Positions 26,385-34,953 of a stretch of DNA of 64,000 nucleotides are shown piece after piece. Location: the NCBI GenBank assembly GCA_015654675.1, contig JAATGM010000060.1:80739-144738 (forward strand), in the 5' to 3' direction. How positions within the stretch are numbered: position 1 is the first letter of the stretch; the number at the start of each line of letters is the position of its first letter. Both the position numbers and the translations under genes were made by a program. The notes beneath the pieces are model-generated. The model was not told where the DNA came from, made no database searches, and was given only the letters and a program-made list of their open reading frames with translations. The DNA comes from Planctomycetota bacterium. Its GTDB lineage: Bacteria; Planctomycetota; Phycisphaerae; UBA1845; UTPLA1.

Positions 26385-27167
26385 ATGACACGTTTGTCGT
26401 CGGATGCTTCAAGGAAGTTCTGGCTTGTTTCAAAGGTCGCCGCATTTGCGCTGGCCGTTGCCGTGGTCGTCGGATCATCCGGAGCGAGCTGCGGCACCGC
26501 ACCTCCTGATGGCGGGGGCGACGGTAATGTCGACCCGTGCGACATCACCAAGCAGAATGGCGGTACCTCACCGGTCGTCCTCAGTGGTGAGTCCGAGCTT
26601 GGCTCACCCAATGCGCCTGTGACGGTGATGGAATTCGCCGATCCGCAGTGCCCGTTCTGTGCCCGATTCACCAACAATACGTTTGGAACGCTTAAGAGCG
26701 AGTTCGTCGATTCCGGCAAGGTTCGCTGGATTTATCGCCATTTCCCGTTGGATAACATCCACCCCAATGCTCGGACGGGAGCCCGCGCCGTTGAGTGCGC
26801 CGGACTTCAGAGCAAGTTCTTCGAATACCTCGAGCAGATCTTCGCCACCTATGACAACAATACCGGCAAGGTCACCCTGCTCGATGGCTCGTCCAGCACC
26901 GCGATTGCAAATCTCAAGCAGCTCGCCGTTAACCAGGGCCTGGACGCTAACGCGTTCAATAGCTGTCTGGACAACAGCACCACCGCGAACGCGGTGGAAA
27001 GCGACTTCCAGTCCGGAGTTTCGCTGGGCGTGACCGGAACCCCCAGCTTCTTCATTACCTACCAGCAGAACGGGCAGACCGTTACCAAGGTCGTCGCGGG
27101 CGCCGCTTCAACGGCGTGCTTCGAAACGCTGCTAAACTCGGCCCTTCGCGAAGCCGGCGTCCAGTAG
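26385..27167 (+). CDS. DsbA-family thioredoxin-fold lipoprotein
   Basis: ATG 26385 is preceded by GGAGGA five bases upstream; the longer frame from 26346 lacks such a site. A membrane signal ends in SSGASCG, a likely lipobox at Cys36. The mature domain starts with VVLSGESELGSPNAPVTVMEFADPQCPFC; the redox pair is CPFC (Cys89, Cys92), a helical insertion follows, and the cis-Pro loop is GVTGTPSFF. This layout matches DsbA/DsbG-type and NhaA-linked thioredoxin_4 proteins. It probably oxidises or isomerises disulfides of exported proteins, many of which are encoded nearby. A strong terminator follows 28 bases after the stop. Confidence 0.9.
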   Translation: MTRLSSDASRKFWLVSKVAAFALAVAVVVGSSGASCGTAPPDGGGDGNVDPCDITKQNGGTSPVVLSGESELGSPNAPVTVMEFADPQCPFCARFTNNTFGTLKSEFVDSGKVRWIYRHFPLDNIHPNARTGARAVECAGLQSKFFEYLEQIFATYDNNTGKVTLLDGSSSTAIANLKQLAVNQGLDANAFNSCLDNSTTANAVESDFQSGVSLGVTGTPSFFITYQQNGQTVTKVVAGAASTACFETLLNSALREAGVQ

Positions 27168-27195
27168 TCGGTTCACTAAAACTCAGCATGCAAGG

Positions 27196-27230
27196 GCGGC
27201 GTCGCCATTTCGTGACGCCGCTCTTTTTCT
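27196..27230 (+). terminator. Intrinsic terminator after the DsbA-like gene
   Basis: GCGGCGTC at 27196-27203 pairs perfectly with GACGCCGC at 27214-27221 around a ten-base loop, and TCTTTTTCTT follows. It ends the DsbA-like transcript and isolates the chaperonin genes downstream. The remaining part of the 315-base gap up to 27482 holds a small inverted repeat listed separately and presumably the groE promoter, which I could not identify with confidence. Confidence 0.85.
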
Positions 27231-27335
27231 TGCGCGCTGCAGCATGGCAGGACATCCCAAGCGGTCCTGCCGATGTGGCAGAATTGCCGCGATCCGGCCA
27301 GTCGCGATCACGTCGCCTAATTCCAGTGGGGTCCG

Positions 27336-27352
27336 ATAGTTATCGCAACTAT
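27336..27352. promoter_or_regulatory. Small inverted repeat upstream of groEL
   Basis: ATAGTT and AACTAT form perfect six-base arms around ATCGC. The site is 130 bases before the first groEL start. I looked for the HrcA operator CIRCE, whose arms are TTAGCACTC and GAGTGCTAA, and found nothing close. This repeat could be an operator or a chance palindrome. Confidence 0.25.
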
Positions 27353-27482
27353 AGCAGCGAGCCCTTCCAAGGCACAATGCTTGCTCTATCTACTCGCGCA
27401 ACGGGTGCGTTTCTCTGCGCCCATTTCGCGGTGTTGGATCAGATATTCATAAGAATGCCAGACAACAGGAGTAGCTTAACCC

Positions 27483-29192
27483 ATGCCCGCCAAGCAGTTG
27501 TGTTTTGATACCGATGCTCGCACCGCCCTGCTCACAGGCGTCGAAAAGCTAGCCCAAGCCGTCAAGGCCACCCTCGGGCCCCGCGGCCAAAATGCCATTA
27601 TTGACAAGGGATGGGGTGCACCGACGGTTACCAAGGACGGCGTCACTGTCGCCGAAGAAATCACCCTGAAGGACAAGTTCGAGAACCTCGGGGCACAGCT
27701 CGTCAAGGAAGCGGCCTCCAAGACGTCTGAGTCGGCGGGTGACGGGACGACGACCGCCACCGTGCTGGCCGAGGCCATCTTCAAAGAGGGTCTCAAGAAC
27801 GTCGCCGCCGGGGCCGACCCCTTCGCCCTCTGCCGCGGCATCGACAAGGCCGCCAAGGCGATCGTCGAAGCCCTCAAGGGCCTCAGCAAGCCGATCAAGG
27901 CCGCCAAGCGGGACGACGTCATTAACGTCGCCTCGATCTCCGCCAACAACGACCGCGAAGTCGGCGAGAAACTGGCCGACTGCTTCGAGAAGGTCGGCAA
28001 GGACGGCGTCATCACCATCGAAGAAGGCAAGAGTCACGACACGACGGTCGACATCGTCGAAGGCATGCAGTTCGACCGCGGCTACCTCTCGCCGCACTTC
28101 GTCACCGATCAGGACGACATGACCTGCGTCTTCGACCGCGCCTTCGTCCTCATCTTCGAAGAAAAAATCTCCAGCGTGACGAAACTCGTCCCGCTGCTCG
28201 AGAAAGTCGCCCAGACCAAGCGTCCGCTGCTCATCGTCGCCGAAGACGTCGACGGCGAGGCCCTCGCGACGCTGGTCGTTAACAAGCTTCGCGGCATCCT
28301 CCAGATCTGCGCGGTCAAGGCCCCAGGTTATGGCGATCGCCGCAAGGCCATGCTCGAAGACATTGCGATCCTCACCGGCGGCAAGCCCATCTTTAAGGAC
28401 CTTGGCATTGAGCTCGACGGCGTAACCATTGCCGACCTCGGCCAGGCCAAGCGCGTCCAGGTCGACGCCGACAACACCACCGTCATCGAAGGTGCCGGCT
28501 CCAGCAAGGATATCCAGGGCCGCATCGAGCAGATCCGCCGCGAGATCGAGAACACCACCAGCGACTATGACAAAGAGAAGCTCCAGGAGCGTCTCGCCAA
28601 GCTCGCCGGCGGCGTCGCCCAGATCAAAGTCGGCGCGGCCACCGAAGCTGAGATGAAGCAGAAGAAGGCCCGCTACGAAGACGCCCTTCACGCCGCCCGT
28701 GCGGCCATTGAAGAAGGCGTGGTTCCCGGTGGCGGCGTCGCCCTCGTCCGCGTGGTCGGCGAGCTTGACAAGGTAAAGACGCGGACCGATGACGAAGCGA
28801 CCGGTGTCGCGATCATCCGCCGCGCCATCACTGAGCCCCTCCAGACCATCGCCCGCAACGCCGGCTTCGATGGCCGCGTGGTCCTGCACAAGGTTCTGAA
28901 GTCGACCGGCTCGTTCGGCTTCAATGCCCTGACCGGCGAATATGGCGACCTGGTCAAGGACGGGGTCATCGACCCGACCAAGGTCGTCCGCACAGCCCTT
29001 GAGAACGCGTCGAGCGTTGCTCGAATCCTCCTCTCGACCGATTGCTGCATCACCGAGAAGCCCGACGCCAAGGAGAAGGGCGGCCCCGGTGGACCCGGCG
29101 GCGGCATGGACGACGAAATGGGTGGAATGGGAGGTATGGGTGGCATGGGCGGAATGGGAATGGGCGGCATGGGAGGCATGGGCGATTTCTAA
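27483..29192 (+). CDS. groEL: Chaperonin GroEL (first copy, Gly-Met-rich tail)
   Basis: Group I chaperonin subunit that folds proteins inside a double ring with GroES. The 569-aa product has [12 protein letters not shown], the ATP-site GDGTTT at 86-91, [27 protein letters not shown] and [12 protein letters not shown]. It ends in a repeated GGM tail (several GGMGGM units, then GDF), as in typical housekeeping GroELs, where the tail lines the cavity floor. It is the copy upstream of groES, which is unusual because groES normally comes first. The tail and residues match an active chaperonin. Confidence 0.97.
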   Translation: MPAKQLCFDTDARTALLTGVEKLAQAVKATLGPRGQNAIIDKGWGAPTVTKDGVTVAEEITLKDKFENLGAQLVKEAASKTSESAGDGTTTATVLAEAIFKEGLKNVAAGADPFALCRGIDKAAKAIVEALKGLSKPIKAAKRDDVINVASISANNDREVGEKLADCFEKVGKDGVITIEEGKSHDTTVDIVEGMQFDRGYLSPHFVTDQDDMTCVFDRAFVLIFEEKISSVTKLVPLLEKVAQTKRPLLIVAEDVDGEALATLVVNKLRGILQICAVKAPGYGDRRKAMLEDIAILTGGKPIFKDLGIELDGVTIADLGQAKRVQVDADNTTVIEGAGSSKDIQGRIEQIRREIENTTSDYDKEKLQERLAKLAGGVAQIKVGAATEAEMKQKKARYEDALHAARAAIEEGVVPGGGVALVRVVGELDKVKTRTDDEATGVAIIRRAITEPLQTIARNAGFDGRVVLHKVLKSTGSFGFNALTGEYGDLVKDGVIDPTKVVRTALENASSVARILLSTDCCITEKPDAKEKGGPGGPGGGMDDEMGGMGGMGGMGGMGMGGMGGMGDF

Positions 29193-29264
29193 CGAATCGC
29201 GACAGTGTTCCAACCGCAAGTAATCAACGGCAATACCGAACTGAACTGATAGAGGAGCATCCAA

Positions 29265-29561
29265 ATGGCATCCCTGAAAATCAAACCACTCGACGACCGG
29301 ATCGTGGTCGAGCAGGCCAGCGCCGAGGAAAAGACCGCCGGCGGAATCGTCCTGCCTGAAACCGCCAAAGAGAAGCCGCAACGTGGCAAGGTTCTCGCGG
29401 CCGGTCCCGGCAAGCTGCTCGACAGCGGCAACCGCGGCCCGCTCGCCGTGCGCGTCGGTGACGAAGTCTTCTACGGCAAGTACAGCGGCACCGAAGTCGA
29501 AATCGGCGGCAAGAAGTACACCGTCCTCCGCGAAAGCGACGTCCTCGCCGTCATCGACTGA
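29265..29561 (+). CDS. groES: Co-chaperonin GroES
   Basis: The 98-aa product has the family signature KIKPLDDRIVVEQ at the start, EKTAGGIVLPETAKEK over the mobile loop that docks on GroEL, GKVLAAGPGK, and VGDEVFYGKYSGTEVE near the end. GAGGAG lies about eight bases before ATG 29265. It is 72 bases after the first groEL and 38 bases before the second, so one transcript probably carries all three. One co-chaperonin would then serve two different GroEL rings. Confidence 0.97.
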   Translation: MASLKIKPLDDRIVVEQASAEEKTAGGIVLPETAKEKPQRGKVLAAGPGKLLDSGNRGPLAVRVGDEVFYGKYSGTEVEIGGKKYTVLRESDVLAVID

Positions 29562-29599
29562 CAACGAAAACTGATCTCTGACTAACTCCGGGAGTCCAA

Positions 29600-31219
29600 A
29601 TGTCCGCCAAGCAACTGATGTTCGATCAAGTCGCCCGCGAGGGCGTTCGCAACGGCGTTCGAAAGCTCGCCGCCGCGGTCAAAGTCACCCTCGGCCCCGT
29701 TGGCCGAAACGTCGTCCTGAAGAAGAGCTGGGGCTCGCCCCGCATCACCAAGGACGGCGTCACGGTCAGCAAGGAAATCGAGCTGGCCGACCCGTTTGAG
29801 AACATGGGCGCCAAGATGGTCAACGAAGTCGCCAGCAAGACCGGCGACCTCGTCGGCGATGGCACCACGACCGCCGTCGTTCTGGCCGAGGCCATGTTCA
29901 ACGAGGGCATGCGAAATATCACGGCCGGCGCCAATCCGCTGCCCGTCAAGCGCGGCATCGACAAGGCCGTCGAAGTCGCCGTTGCCGAGATCGCCAAGCT
30001 TGCCACCAAGGTGAAGGACAAAGACGCCGTCGCCAAGGTCGCGACCGTGTCCGCCAACGGCGACGCCGCGATCGGCAAGCTCCTGGCCGATGCGATGGAC
30101 GAAGTCGGCCGCGAAGGCGTCGTGACCATCGAGGAGGGCAAGGGCTTCGAGACCGAGAAGGAAGTCGTCGAAGGAATGCAGTTCGACAAGGGCTACATCT
30201 CGCCCTACTTCATCACCGACCCGACTGACATGGAGTGCGTCCTCGAGGACTGCTACATCCTGATTCTCGAAAAGAAGGTCAGCAATCTCCGCGACCTGGT
30301 ACCGCTGCTTGAGAAATCGGTCAGCACCGGCAAGCCGCTCCTCATCATTTCCGAAGACGTCGAAGGCGAGGCGCTGGCCACGCTGGTCGTCAATCGGCTG
30401 CGCGGCATCCTCAAGATCTGCGCTGTGAAGGCCCCCGGCTTCGGCGATCGCCGCAAGGCGATTCTGGGTGATCTGGCCGTCGTCACCGGCGGCGAGTTCA
30501 TCAGCGAAGATCGCGGCCTCAAGCTCGAAAGCATCGAGCTTTCCCAGCTCGGCCGAGCCAAGAAGATCGTCGTCGCCAAGGAAGCTACGACCATCATTCA
30601 GGGCGCAGGCAAGACCAAGGACATCGAGGCCCGCTGCGAGCAGATTCGCAAGCAGATCGAAAAGACCACCAGCGACTACGACCGCGAGAAGCTTCAGGAG
30701 CGGCTCGCCAAGCTGACCGGCGGCGTGGCCGTCATCCGCGTCGGCGGCGCGACCGAGACCGAAGTCAAAGAGCGCAAGGATCTGGTCGACGACGCCTTCC
30801 ACGCAACCAAGGCCGCGTGGGAAGAGGGCGTCGTCCCGGGCGGCGGCGTGACCTACCTCCGCTGCATCAAGCCCATCAAGGAAGCCGCCAAGAAGGCGGA
30901 GGGCGACGAGCGCGTCGGCATGGAAATCGTCACTCGCGCGTTGGAATTCCCCACTCGCCAGATCGCCGAGAACAGCGGCGCGGATGGGGCTGTCATCGTC
31001 TCCGAAATCCTCGAGAAGTCGGGGGCCTACGGCTACGACGCCCGCGCGGGCGACTTCATTGACCTCGAAAAGGCCGGCATCATCGACCCGGCCAAGGTCT
31101 GCCGCTGTGCCCTCCAGAACGCGGCCAGCGTCGCCGGGCTGCTCCTGACCACCAGCGTCCTGATCACCGAGCTCAAGGACAAGGACTCAGAAAAGGAAAT
31201 CAACGGAGCAATCCGATAA
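29600..31219 (+). CDS. groEL: Chaperonin GroEL (second copy, no Gly-Met tail)
   Basis: This is a second, clearly diverged GroEL of 539 aa. It keeps [18 protein letters not shown] at 86-91, [27 protein letters not shown] and [13 protein letters not shown], so ATP binding and ring contacts look intact. Its C-terminus is charged and short ([14 protein letters not shown]) in place of the GGM repeat. The changed cavity floor suggests a specialised client set or role; that is inference. A strong terminator follows 37 bases after the stop. Confidence 0.96.
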   Translation: MSAKQLMFDQVAREGVRNGVRKLAAAVKVTLGPVGRNVVLKKSWGSPRITKDGVTVSKEIELADPFENMGAKMVNEVASKTGDLVGDGTTTAVVLAEAMFNEGMRNITAGANPLPVKRGIDKAVEVAVAEIAKLATKVKDKDAVAKVATVSANGDAAIGKLLADAMDEVGREGVVTIEEGKGFETEKEVVEGMQFDKGYISPYFITDPTDMECVLEDCYILILEKKVSNLRDLVPLLEKSVSTGKPLLIISEDVEGEALATLVVNRLRGILKICAVKAPGFGDRRKAILGDLAVVTGGEFISEDRGLKLESIELSQLGRAKKIVVAKEATTIIQGAGKTKDIEARCEQIRKQIEKTTSDYDREKLQERLAKLTGGVAVIRVGGATETEVKERKDLVDDAFHATKAAWEEGVVPGGGVTYLRCIKPIKEAAKKAEGDERVGMEIVTRALEFPTRQIAENSGADGAVIVSEILEKSGAYGYDARAGDFIDLEKAGIIDPAKVCRCALQNAASVAGLLLTTSVLITELKDKDSEKEINGAIR

Positions 31220-31255
31220 AATCAGGAGACGAAACCCTGGACGTTTGAAACCAGC

Positions 31256-31297
31256 GGGTGCCGGGCGTGGCGTCTCCACTCCCGGCACCCTTTTGTT
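31256..31297 (+). terminator. Intrinsic terminator after the second groEL
   Basis: A perfect ten-base stem, GGGTGCCGGG at 31256-31265 with CCCGGCACCC at 31281-31290, has an inner GTGG/CCAC pairing within its loop and is followed by TTTTGTTT. It separates the groEL-groES-groEL unit from dnaJ, which therefore needs its own promoter or readthrough. Confidence 0.92.
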
Positions 31298-31332
31298 TGG
31301 CGCAAGGCGGGCCCAAGCGTCCGTAGCGAGCA

Positions 31333-32463
31333 ATGCCAGTGGCTGCACGACGAGATTTGTACGAAGTCCTGGGGGTCCAGCGCGAAGCCAGCCCCGATGA
31401 CATCAAGCGCGCCTACCGCCAGGCCGCGCTCAAGTATCACCCCGACAGAAACAGCGAGGATCCGGACGCCGAGGACAAATTCAAGGAGGCCTCCGCCGCC
31501 TACGAGATCCTGTCCGATCCCGACAAGCGCCACCGCTACGACCGCTTCGGCCACGAGGGCCTCAATGGCGCATCCATGCACGATTTCTCCGGCATGCGCG
31601 CCGAAGACATATTCAGCATCTTCGGAGACATCTTCGGCGATGTCTTCGGTGGCGGCGGACGCGCCGATCGCGGCGTCAACCTCCAGCTCGAAATCGAGCT
31701 CGAACTCGCCGATGTCGCCCACGACGTCGAACGCCAGATCGAATTCACCCGAAATGATTTCTGCGACGTCTGCGGCGGAAACGGCGCCGAACCCGGCTCC
31801 AAACTCCGTACCTGCCAAACCTGCGGTGGTTACGGACAGGTCGAGCGCACCAGCGGCCTAGGCTTCTTCATGACCCGCATGGTCACCGCCTGCCCCGACT
31901 GCCGCGGCGCCGGAAAGACGGTCACCAAACCCTGCAAGCCCTGTCGCGGTCGCGGCCGCGTGCAGAAAGAGCGGCTGGTCACCATCAAGATTCCAGCCGG
32001 CGTTCAGGATGGCCAGGCCGTCCGACTCCGCGGCGAAGGCGAGCCGTCGCAACAGGGAGATTCTCGCGGCGATCTACTTTGCTACGTGCGCATCAAGCCG
32101 CACCCCTATCTTGTCCGCAACGGCAACGATCTGATCTTCGACCTCCCCATCAGTTTTACGCAGGCAGCTCTGGGCACAAAGGTGGAAGTGCCCACGCTGG
32201 CTGGCAAATCTGAGATCACCATTAAGCCCGGCTCACAGCACGCCGACCTTGTGCGGCTTGCCGGCAAGGGCGTGCCGGATGTCCGCTCGCGCCGCCACGG
32301 CGATCTCATCGTTCGACTGCTGATCGAAGTCCCGCGCCGCCTCAACGATCGCCAGCGCGAGTTGCTTTCTCAGTTCGCCGAGACGGAGGACAAGCAATCG
32401 CTCCCGACCACGCGCGGATTCTTCGAGAAGCTAAAGGAGTATCTGGCGTCGCTTTCGAGCTGA
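31333..32463 (+). CDS. dnaJ: Chaperone DnaJ (Hsp40, type I)
   Basis: All type I parts are present: a J domain with HPD at residues 36-38, a short Gly/Phe region (about 97-110), and four zinc-binding CxxCxGxG repeats at 144-151, 161-168, 187-194 and 201-208. The substrate-binding C-terminal domains carry [17 protein letters not shown] and GKGVPD. DnaJ stimulates the ATPase of DnaK and delivers clients to it. Length (376 aa) equals the E. coli protein. It is followed 15 bases later by grpE; dnaK is not in the window. Confidence 0.97.
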   Translation: MPVAARRDLYEVLGVQREASPDDIKRAYRQAALKYHPDRNSEDPDAEDKFKEASAAYEILSDPDKRHRYDRFGHEGLNGASMHDFSGMRAEDIFSIFGDIFGDVFGGGGRADRGVNLQLEIELELADVAHDVERQIEFTRNDFCDVCGGNGAEPGSKLRTCQTCGGYGQVERTSGLGFFMTRMVTACPDCRGAGKTVTKPCKPCRGRGRVQKERLVTIKIPAGVQDGQAVRLRGEGEPSQQGDSRGDLLCYVRIKPHPYLVRNGNDLIFDLPISFTQAALGTKVEVPTLAGKSEITIKPGSQHADLVRLAGKGVPDVRSRRHGDLIVRLLIEVPRRLNDRQRELLSQFAETEDKQSLPTTRGFFEKLKEYLASLSS

Positions 32464-32478
32464 CACCGTCGTGCCGCC

Positions 32479-33051
32479 ATGAAAAACAAGAACCCCGACA
32501 ATAATGTCGCCATGCAGGACGAACCGGATCGCACGTCGACTGATCGCGCCGCGGACTCGCCCACCGATCCGCTGAAGCAATCGCAGGCCGAGGCCTCCGA
32601 GTTCAAGGACAAATTCCTCCGTGCTCAGGCGGAAATCGCCAACGTCACCCGCCGCCTGAACGACGAACGCGCCCAGGCCGTTCGTAACGCTAACGCCAAT
32701 TTCGCACGCGAGCTGCTGCACGTGGTCGACAACTTCGAGCGGCTCATGGCTTCCGCCGCCGACCGTCCGGCCGACGATCCGGTCGTTCAGGGGGCCAGAC
32801 TGATTTTCGATTCGCTGCTCAAGGTCCTTCGCAACCACGGCGTCGAGCCGATTGAAACCGTCGGACAGCCGTTCGATCCGCGCCTTCACGAAGCCATTCT
32901 TCATCAGCCCAGCGATGTCGTGCCCGAAGGGCATGTCGTCGCCGAAATGACCAAGGGCTACAAAATGCATGACCGCGTGCTTCGCGCCGCCATTGTCTCG
33001 GTCGCAAAGAAGCCCGACGACGACCATCCCGGCCGAAAGGGCCACCACTGA
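32479..33051 (+). CDS. grpE: Nucleotide exchange factor GrpE
   Basis: The 190-aa product has an acidic unstructured N-terminus, then a long coiled coil (EFKDKFLRAQAEIANVTRRL, AQAVRNANANFARELLHVVDNFER), and the beta domain with GVEPIETVGQPFDPRLHEAI and VVAEMTKGYKMHDRVLR, the GrpE signature. GrpE releases ADP from DnaK. The His-rich end (DDDHPGRKGHH) is unusual but not diagnostic. Its stop overlaps the next start as TGATG. Confidence 0.96.
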   Translation: MKNKNPDNNVAMQDEPDRTSTDRAADSPTDPLKQSQAEASEFKDKFLRAQAEIANVTRRLNDERAQAVRNANANFARELLHVVDNFERLMASAADRPADDPVVQGARLIFDSLLKVLRNHGVEPIETVGQPFDPRLHEAILHQPSDVVPEGHVVAEMTKGYKMHDRVLRAAIVSVAKKPDDDHPGRKGHH

Positions 33052-33392
33052 TGCCCACGTACGAATATCAATGCAAGACCTGCGGAAAGGTTTTTGATCT
33101 CTACCAGTCCATCTCTGACAAGCCGCTCCGGTCCACCCGTTGCGAACACTGCGGAAAAACGCGGAAGGTCGAACGTCTCATCGGTACCGGCGCGGCGCTG
33201 CTCTTCAAGGGCAGCGGGTTCTACCAGACGGACTACCGCAGCGACTCCTACAAAAAGGCCGCTTCAGCCGATTCCAAGCCCGCCACGGACGATAAGAAAC
33301 CCGCGGACGCCAAGTCCGATGCGAAAAAGTCCGCGGCGCCCAAACCGGCCAAGTCCGACGCGCCCAAGAAGCCCAAATCGCAATCCGAGTGA
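33051..33392 (+). CDS. FmdB-family zinc-ribbon protein
   Basis: The first 60 residues match the FmdB regulatory family: MPTYEYQCKTCGKVFDLYQS, then CEHCGK and a GFYQTDYR segment. Four cysteines (CKTC, CEHC) form a zinc ribbon. The remaining half is a low-complexity Lys/Ala/Asp/Pro tail, probably disordered. The start overlaps the grpE stop by one base, so translation is coupled to the chaperone gene. The molecular role of FmdB proteins is not well defined. Confidence 0.9.
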   Translation: MPTYEYQCKTCGKVFDLYQSISDKPLRSTRCEHCGKTRKVERLIGTGAALLFKGSGFYQTDYRSDSYKKAASADSKPATDDKKPADAKSDAKKSAAPKPAKSDAPKKPKSQSE

Positions 33393-33462
33393 ACGTCGCA
33401 TAATCACGCGCCGTGCGACCAGTGCGCTCCGGGGCCGCTTCGCCGGCGAAAGCATCCCGCTA

Positions 33463-33490
33463 TTGCCGACCCAGCCGCGACTTTTATAAT
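33463..33490 (+). promoter_or_regulatory. Putative sigma70-type promoter
   Basis: TTGCCG at 33463-33468 and a perfect TATAAT at 33485-33490 are separated by 16 bases. They lie 46 bases before the ATG of the membrane-protein gene, which has AAGGAG at 33521. The -10 is exact and the -35 matches four of six bases, which stands out in this GC-rich DNA. Confidence 0.55.
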
Positions 33491-33535
33491 GCCGACCACA
33501 GCCGGCCCACCGCCGTGCCCAAGGAGACTCGCCGA

Positions 33536-34939
33536 ATGCCGGACGAAAACGCGGATTCTCGCCGCATCAGCTGCTCCGATTTACTTCCATTCACGTCGAT
33601 CTTCCGCGGTTTCAAACTCGCTACCGATCTTCGCAAGCTCGCACTCGCCACCGCCGCCGTTCTGCTCATCTATCTCGGCGGTCGCGTGCTGGATGGGATC
33701 TGGCCGAATGGCTCCAGCGTCGTCGTTTCCGAAGACGGCGTCTCCGAACTGAAGGTCTTCCTCGATTCCGGACTGAGCTGCGCCGAGACTTCCAAATGGA
33801 TCAAGGACGTCGGCAAGAAAAAGAGTTCGAAGCGCATTGGCGTCTTTGATACGCTGCTCAATCAGTCCCGCACAGTCGCCCTGCAGCTCAACGAAGCCAC
33901 GCTGGGCTTTAGTCCCGGCGGTGTCATACGCACCGTTATCCAGGGCGCCGGTGCCAAGGTCTGGCTGGCGGTCATGCACCCGGTTTATGCACTCATTTAT
34001 CTGCTCGGCGTCTGGCTGCCGGTCTGGGCCTTTTTCGGCGCGGCGATCTGTCGAATCGCCGCCATGCAGGCCGCCCGCGACGAGCGTCTCCCCATTGCCG
34101 ACGCCCTCGCGTTTGCTCGCTCGAAGTTCTGGTCGTTCGTCTCCGCTCCGCTGCTGCCCATCGGTGTCATTATCATTGTCGGGCTGCTGCTCTTCCTTGG
34201 CGGCTTTGTCGGCGCGATTCCCGGTGTCGGTACGTTCCTCACGCCGCTCTTCTTCTTCCTCGCCATTCTGGGCGGCTTCGTGATCGCGATCGTTTCGATC
34301 GCCCTTGCGCTTGGAGCGCCGCTCATGTATCCGACCATCGCCGTCGAGGGCTCTGATGCATTTGATGCCCTTAGCCGCTCGTTCTCATACGTCGGCGAAC
34401 GCATCTGGCGAACCCTGCTCTACTTCGCCGTCGCCCTGGTCTACGGCACGGTCTGCTTCGTCTTCGTCAAGCTCTTGGCCCGCATCGCGCTCTTCGCTTC
34501 GCACTTCTTCGTCGGACTCAGCATGAACATTGGCAGTGCGACCAGCGGCAAGACCGAGATAGCGCACAAGCTGGATGCCATGTGGCAGGCCCCCGCCCTC
34601 GACTTCTCGACGCCCTTCTACGGCGTTTTTGATCATTCCGTCGTCACCGGCTGGTCCGCCTTCGGCCGGTTCCTGCTCATGCTCTGGGTGTACGGCGTCT
34701 TTGCCGTCGTGGCGGGCTTTCTCATCAGTTATTTCCACTCCGCCAGCACCCTCGTCTATTTCCTCCTCCGCCGCGACGTCGATGCGACCGATATGGAGGA
34801 AGTGTTCGTGGAGGACCACGATCAACCGCCGTCCGCCGGCCAGCCCGCTGAGCCGCCGCCTCCGGCCCCCGCTACCTCGCCTGGTTCGCTCGCCTCGTTG
34901 CCCGTCGTCGGCCAAACCCAGCCGCACGATGGCCACTGA
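33536..34939 (+). CDS. Polytopic membrane protein, unrecognised family
   Basis: ATG 33536 is supported by AAGGAG nine bases upstream. I do not recognise a named family. The 467-aa product has a first membrane helix (KLALATAAVLLIYLGGRVL), a soluble segment of about 110 residues, then a cluster of helices (PVYALIYLLGVWLPVWAFFGAAI, APLLPIGVIIIVGLLLFLGGFVG, LGGFVIAIVSIALALGAPLMYP, YFAVALVYGTVCFVFVKLLARI, LLMLWVYGVFAVVAGFLISYF). The tail is proline-rich and probably disordered. Similar architecture is common in planctomycete hypothetical membrane proteins. It is followed 14 bases later by the VCBS lipoprotein gene. Confidence 0.75.
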   Translation: MPDENADSRRISCSDLLPFTSIFRGFKLATDLRKLALATAAVLLIYLGGRVLDGIWPNGSSVVVSEDGVSELKVFLDSGLSCAETSKWIKDVGKKKSSKRIGVFDTLLNQSRTVALQLNEATLGFSPGGVIRTVIQGAGAKVWLAVMHPVYALIYLLGVWLPVWAFFGAAICRIAAMQAARDERLPIADALAFARSKFWSFVSAPLLPIGVIIIVGLLLFLGGFVGAIPGVGTFLTPLFFFLAILGGFVIAIVSIALALGAPLMYPTIAVEGSDAFDALSRSFSYVGERIWRTLLYFAVALVYGTVCFVFVKLLARIALFASHFFVGLSMNIGSATSGKTEIAHKLDAMWQAPALDFSTPFYGVFDHSVVTGWSAFGRFLLMLWVYGVFAVVAGFLISYFHSASTLVYFLLRRDVDATDMEEVFVEDHDQPPSAGQPAEPPPPAPATSPGSLASLPVVGQTQPHDGH

Positions 34940-34953
34940 CAACGGATCGAACA

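Noticed and set aside
27231..27482. CIRCE heat-shock operator before groEL
   Set aside because: No sequence close to the TTAGCACTC/GAGTGCTAA arms is present; only a smaller palindrome was found.
29104..29190. Short tandem DNA repeat
   Set aside because: It is the coding sequence of the GroEL Gly-Met tail, a known feature of the family.
27549..29564. 671-aa - strand frame opposite groEL and groES
   Set aside because: It mirrors the chaperonin codons and shows no family features; GroEL is certain on the + strand.
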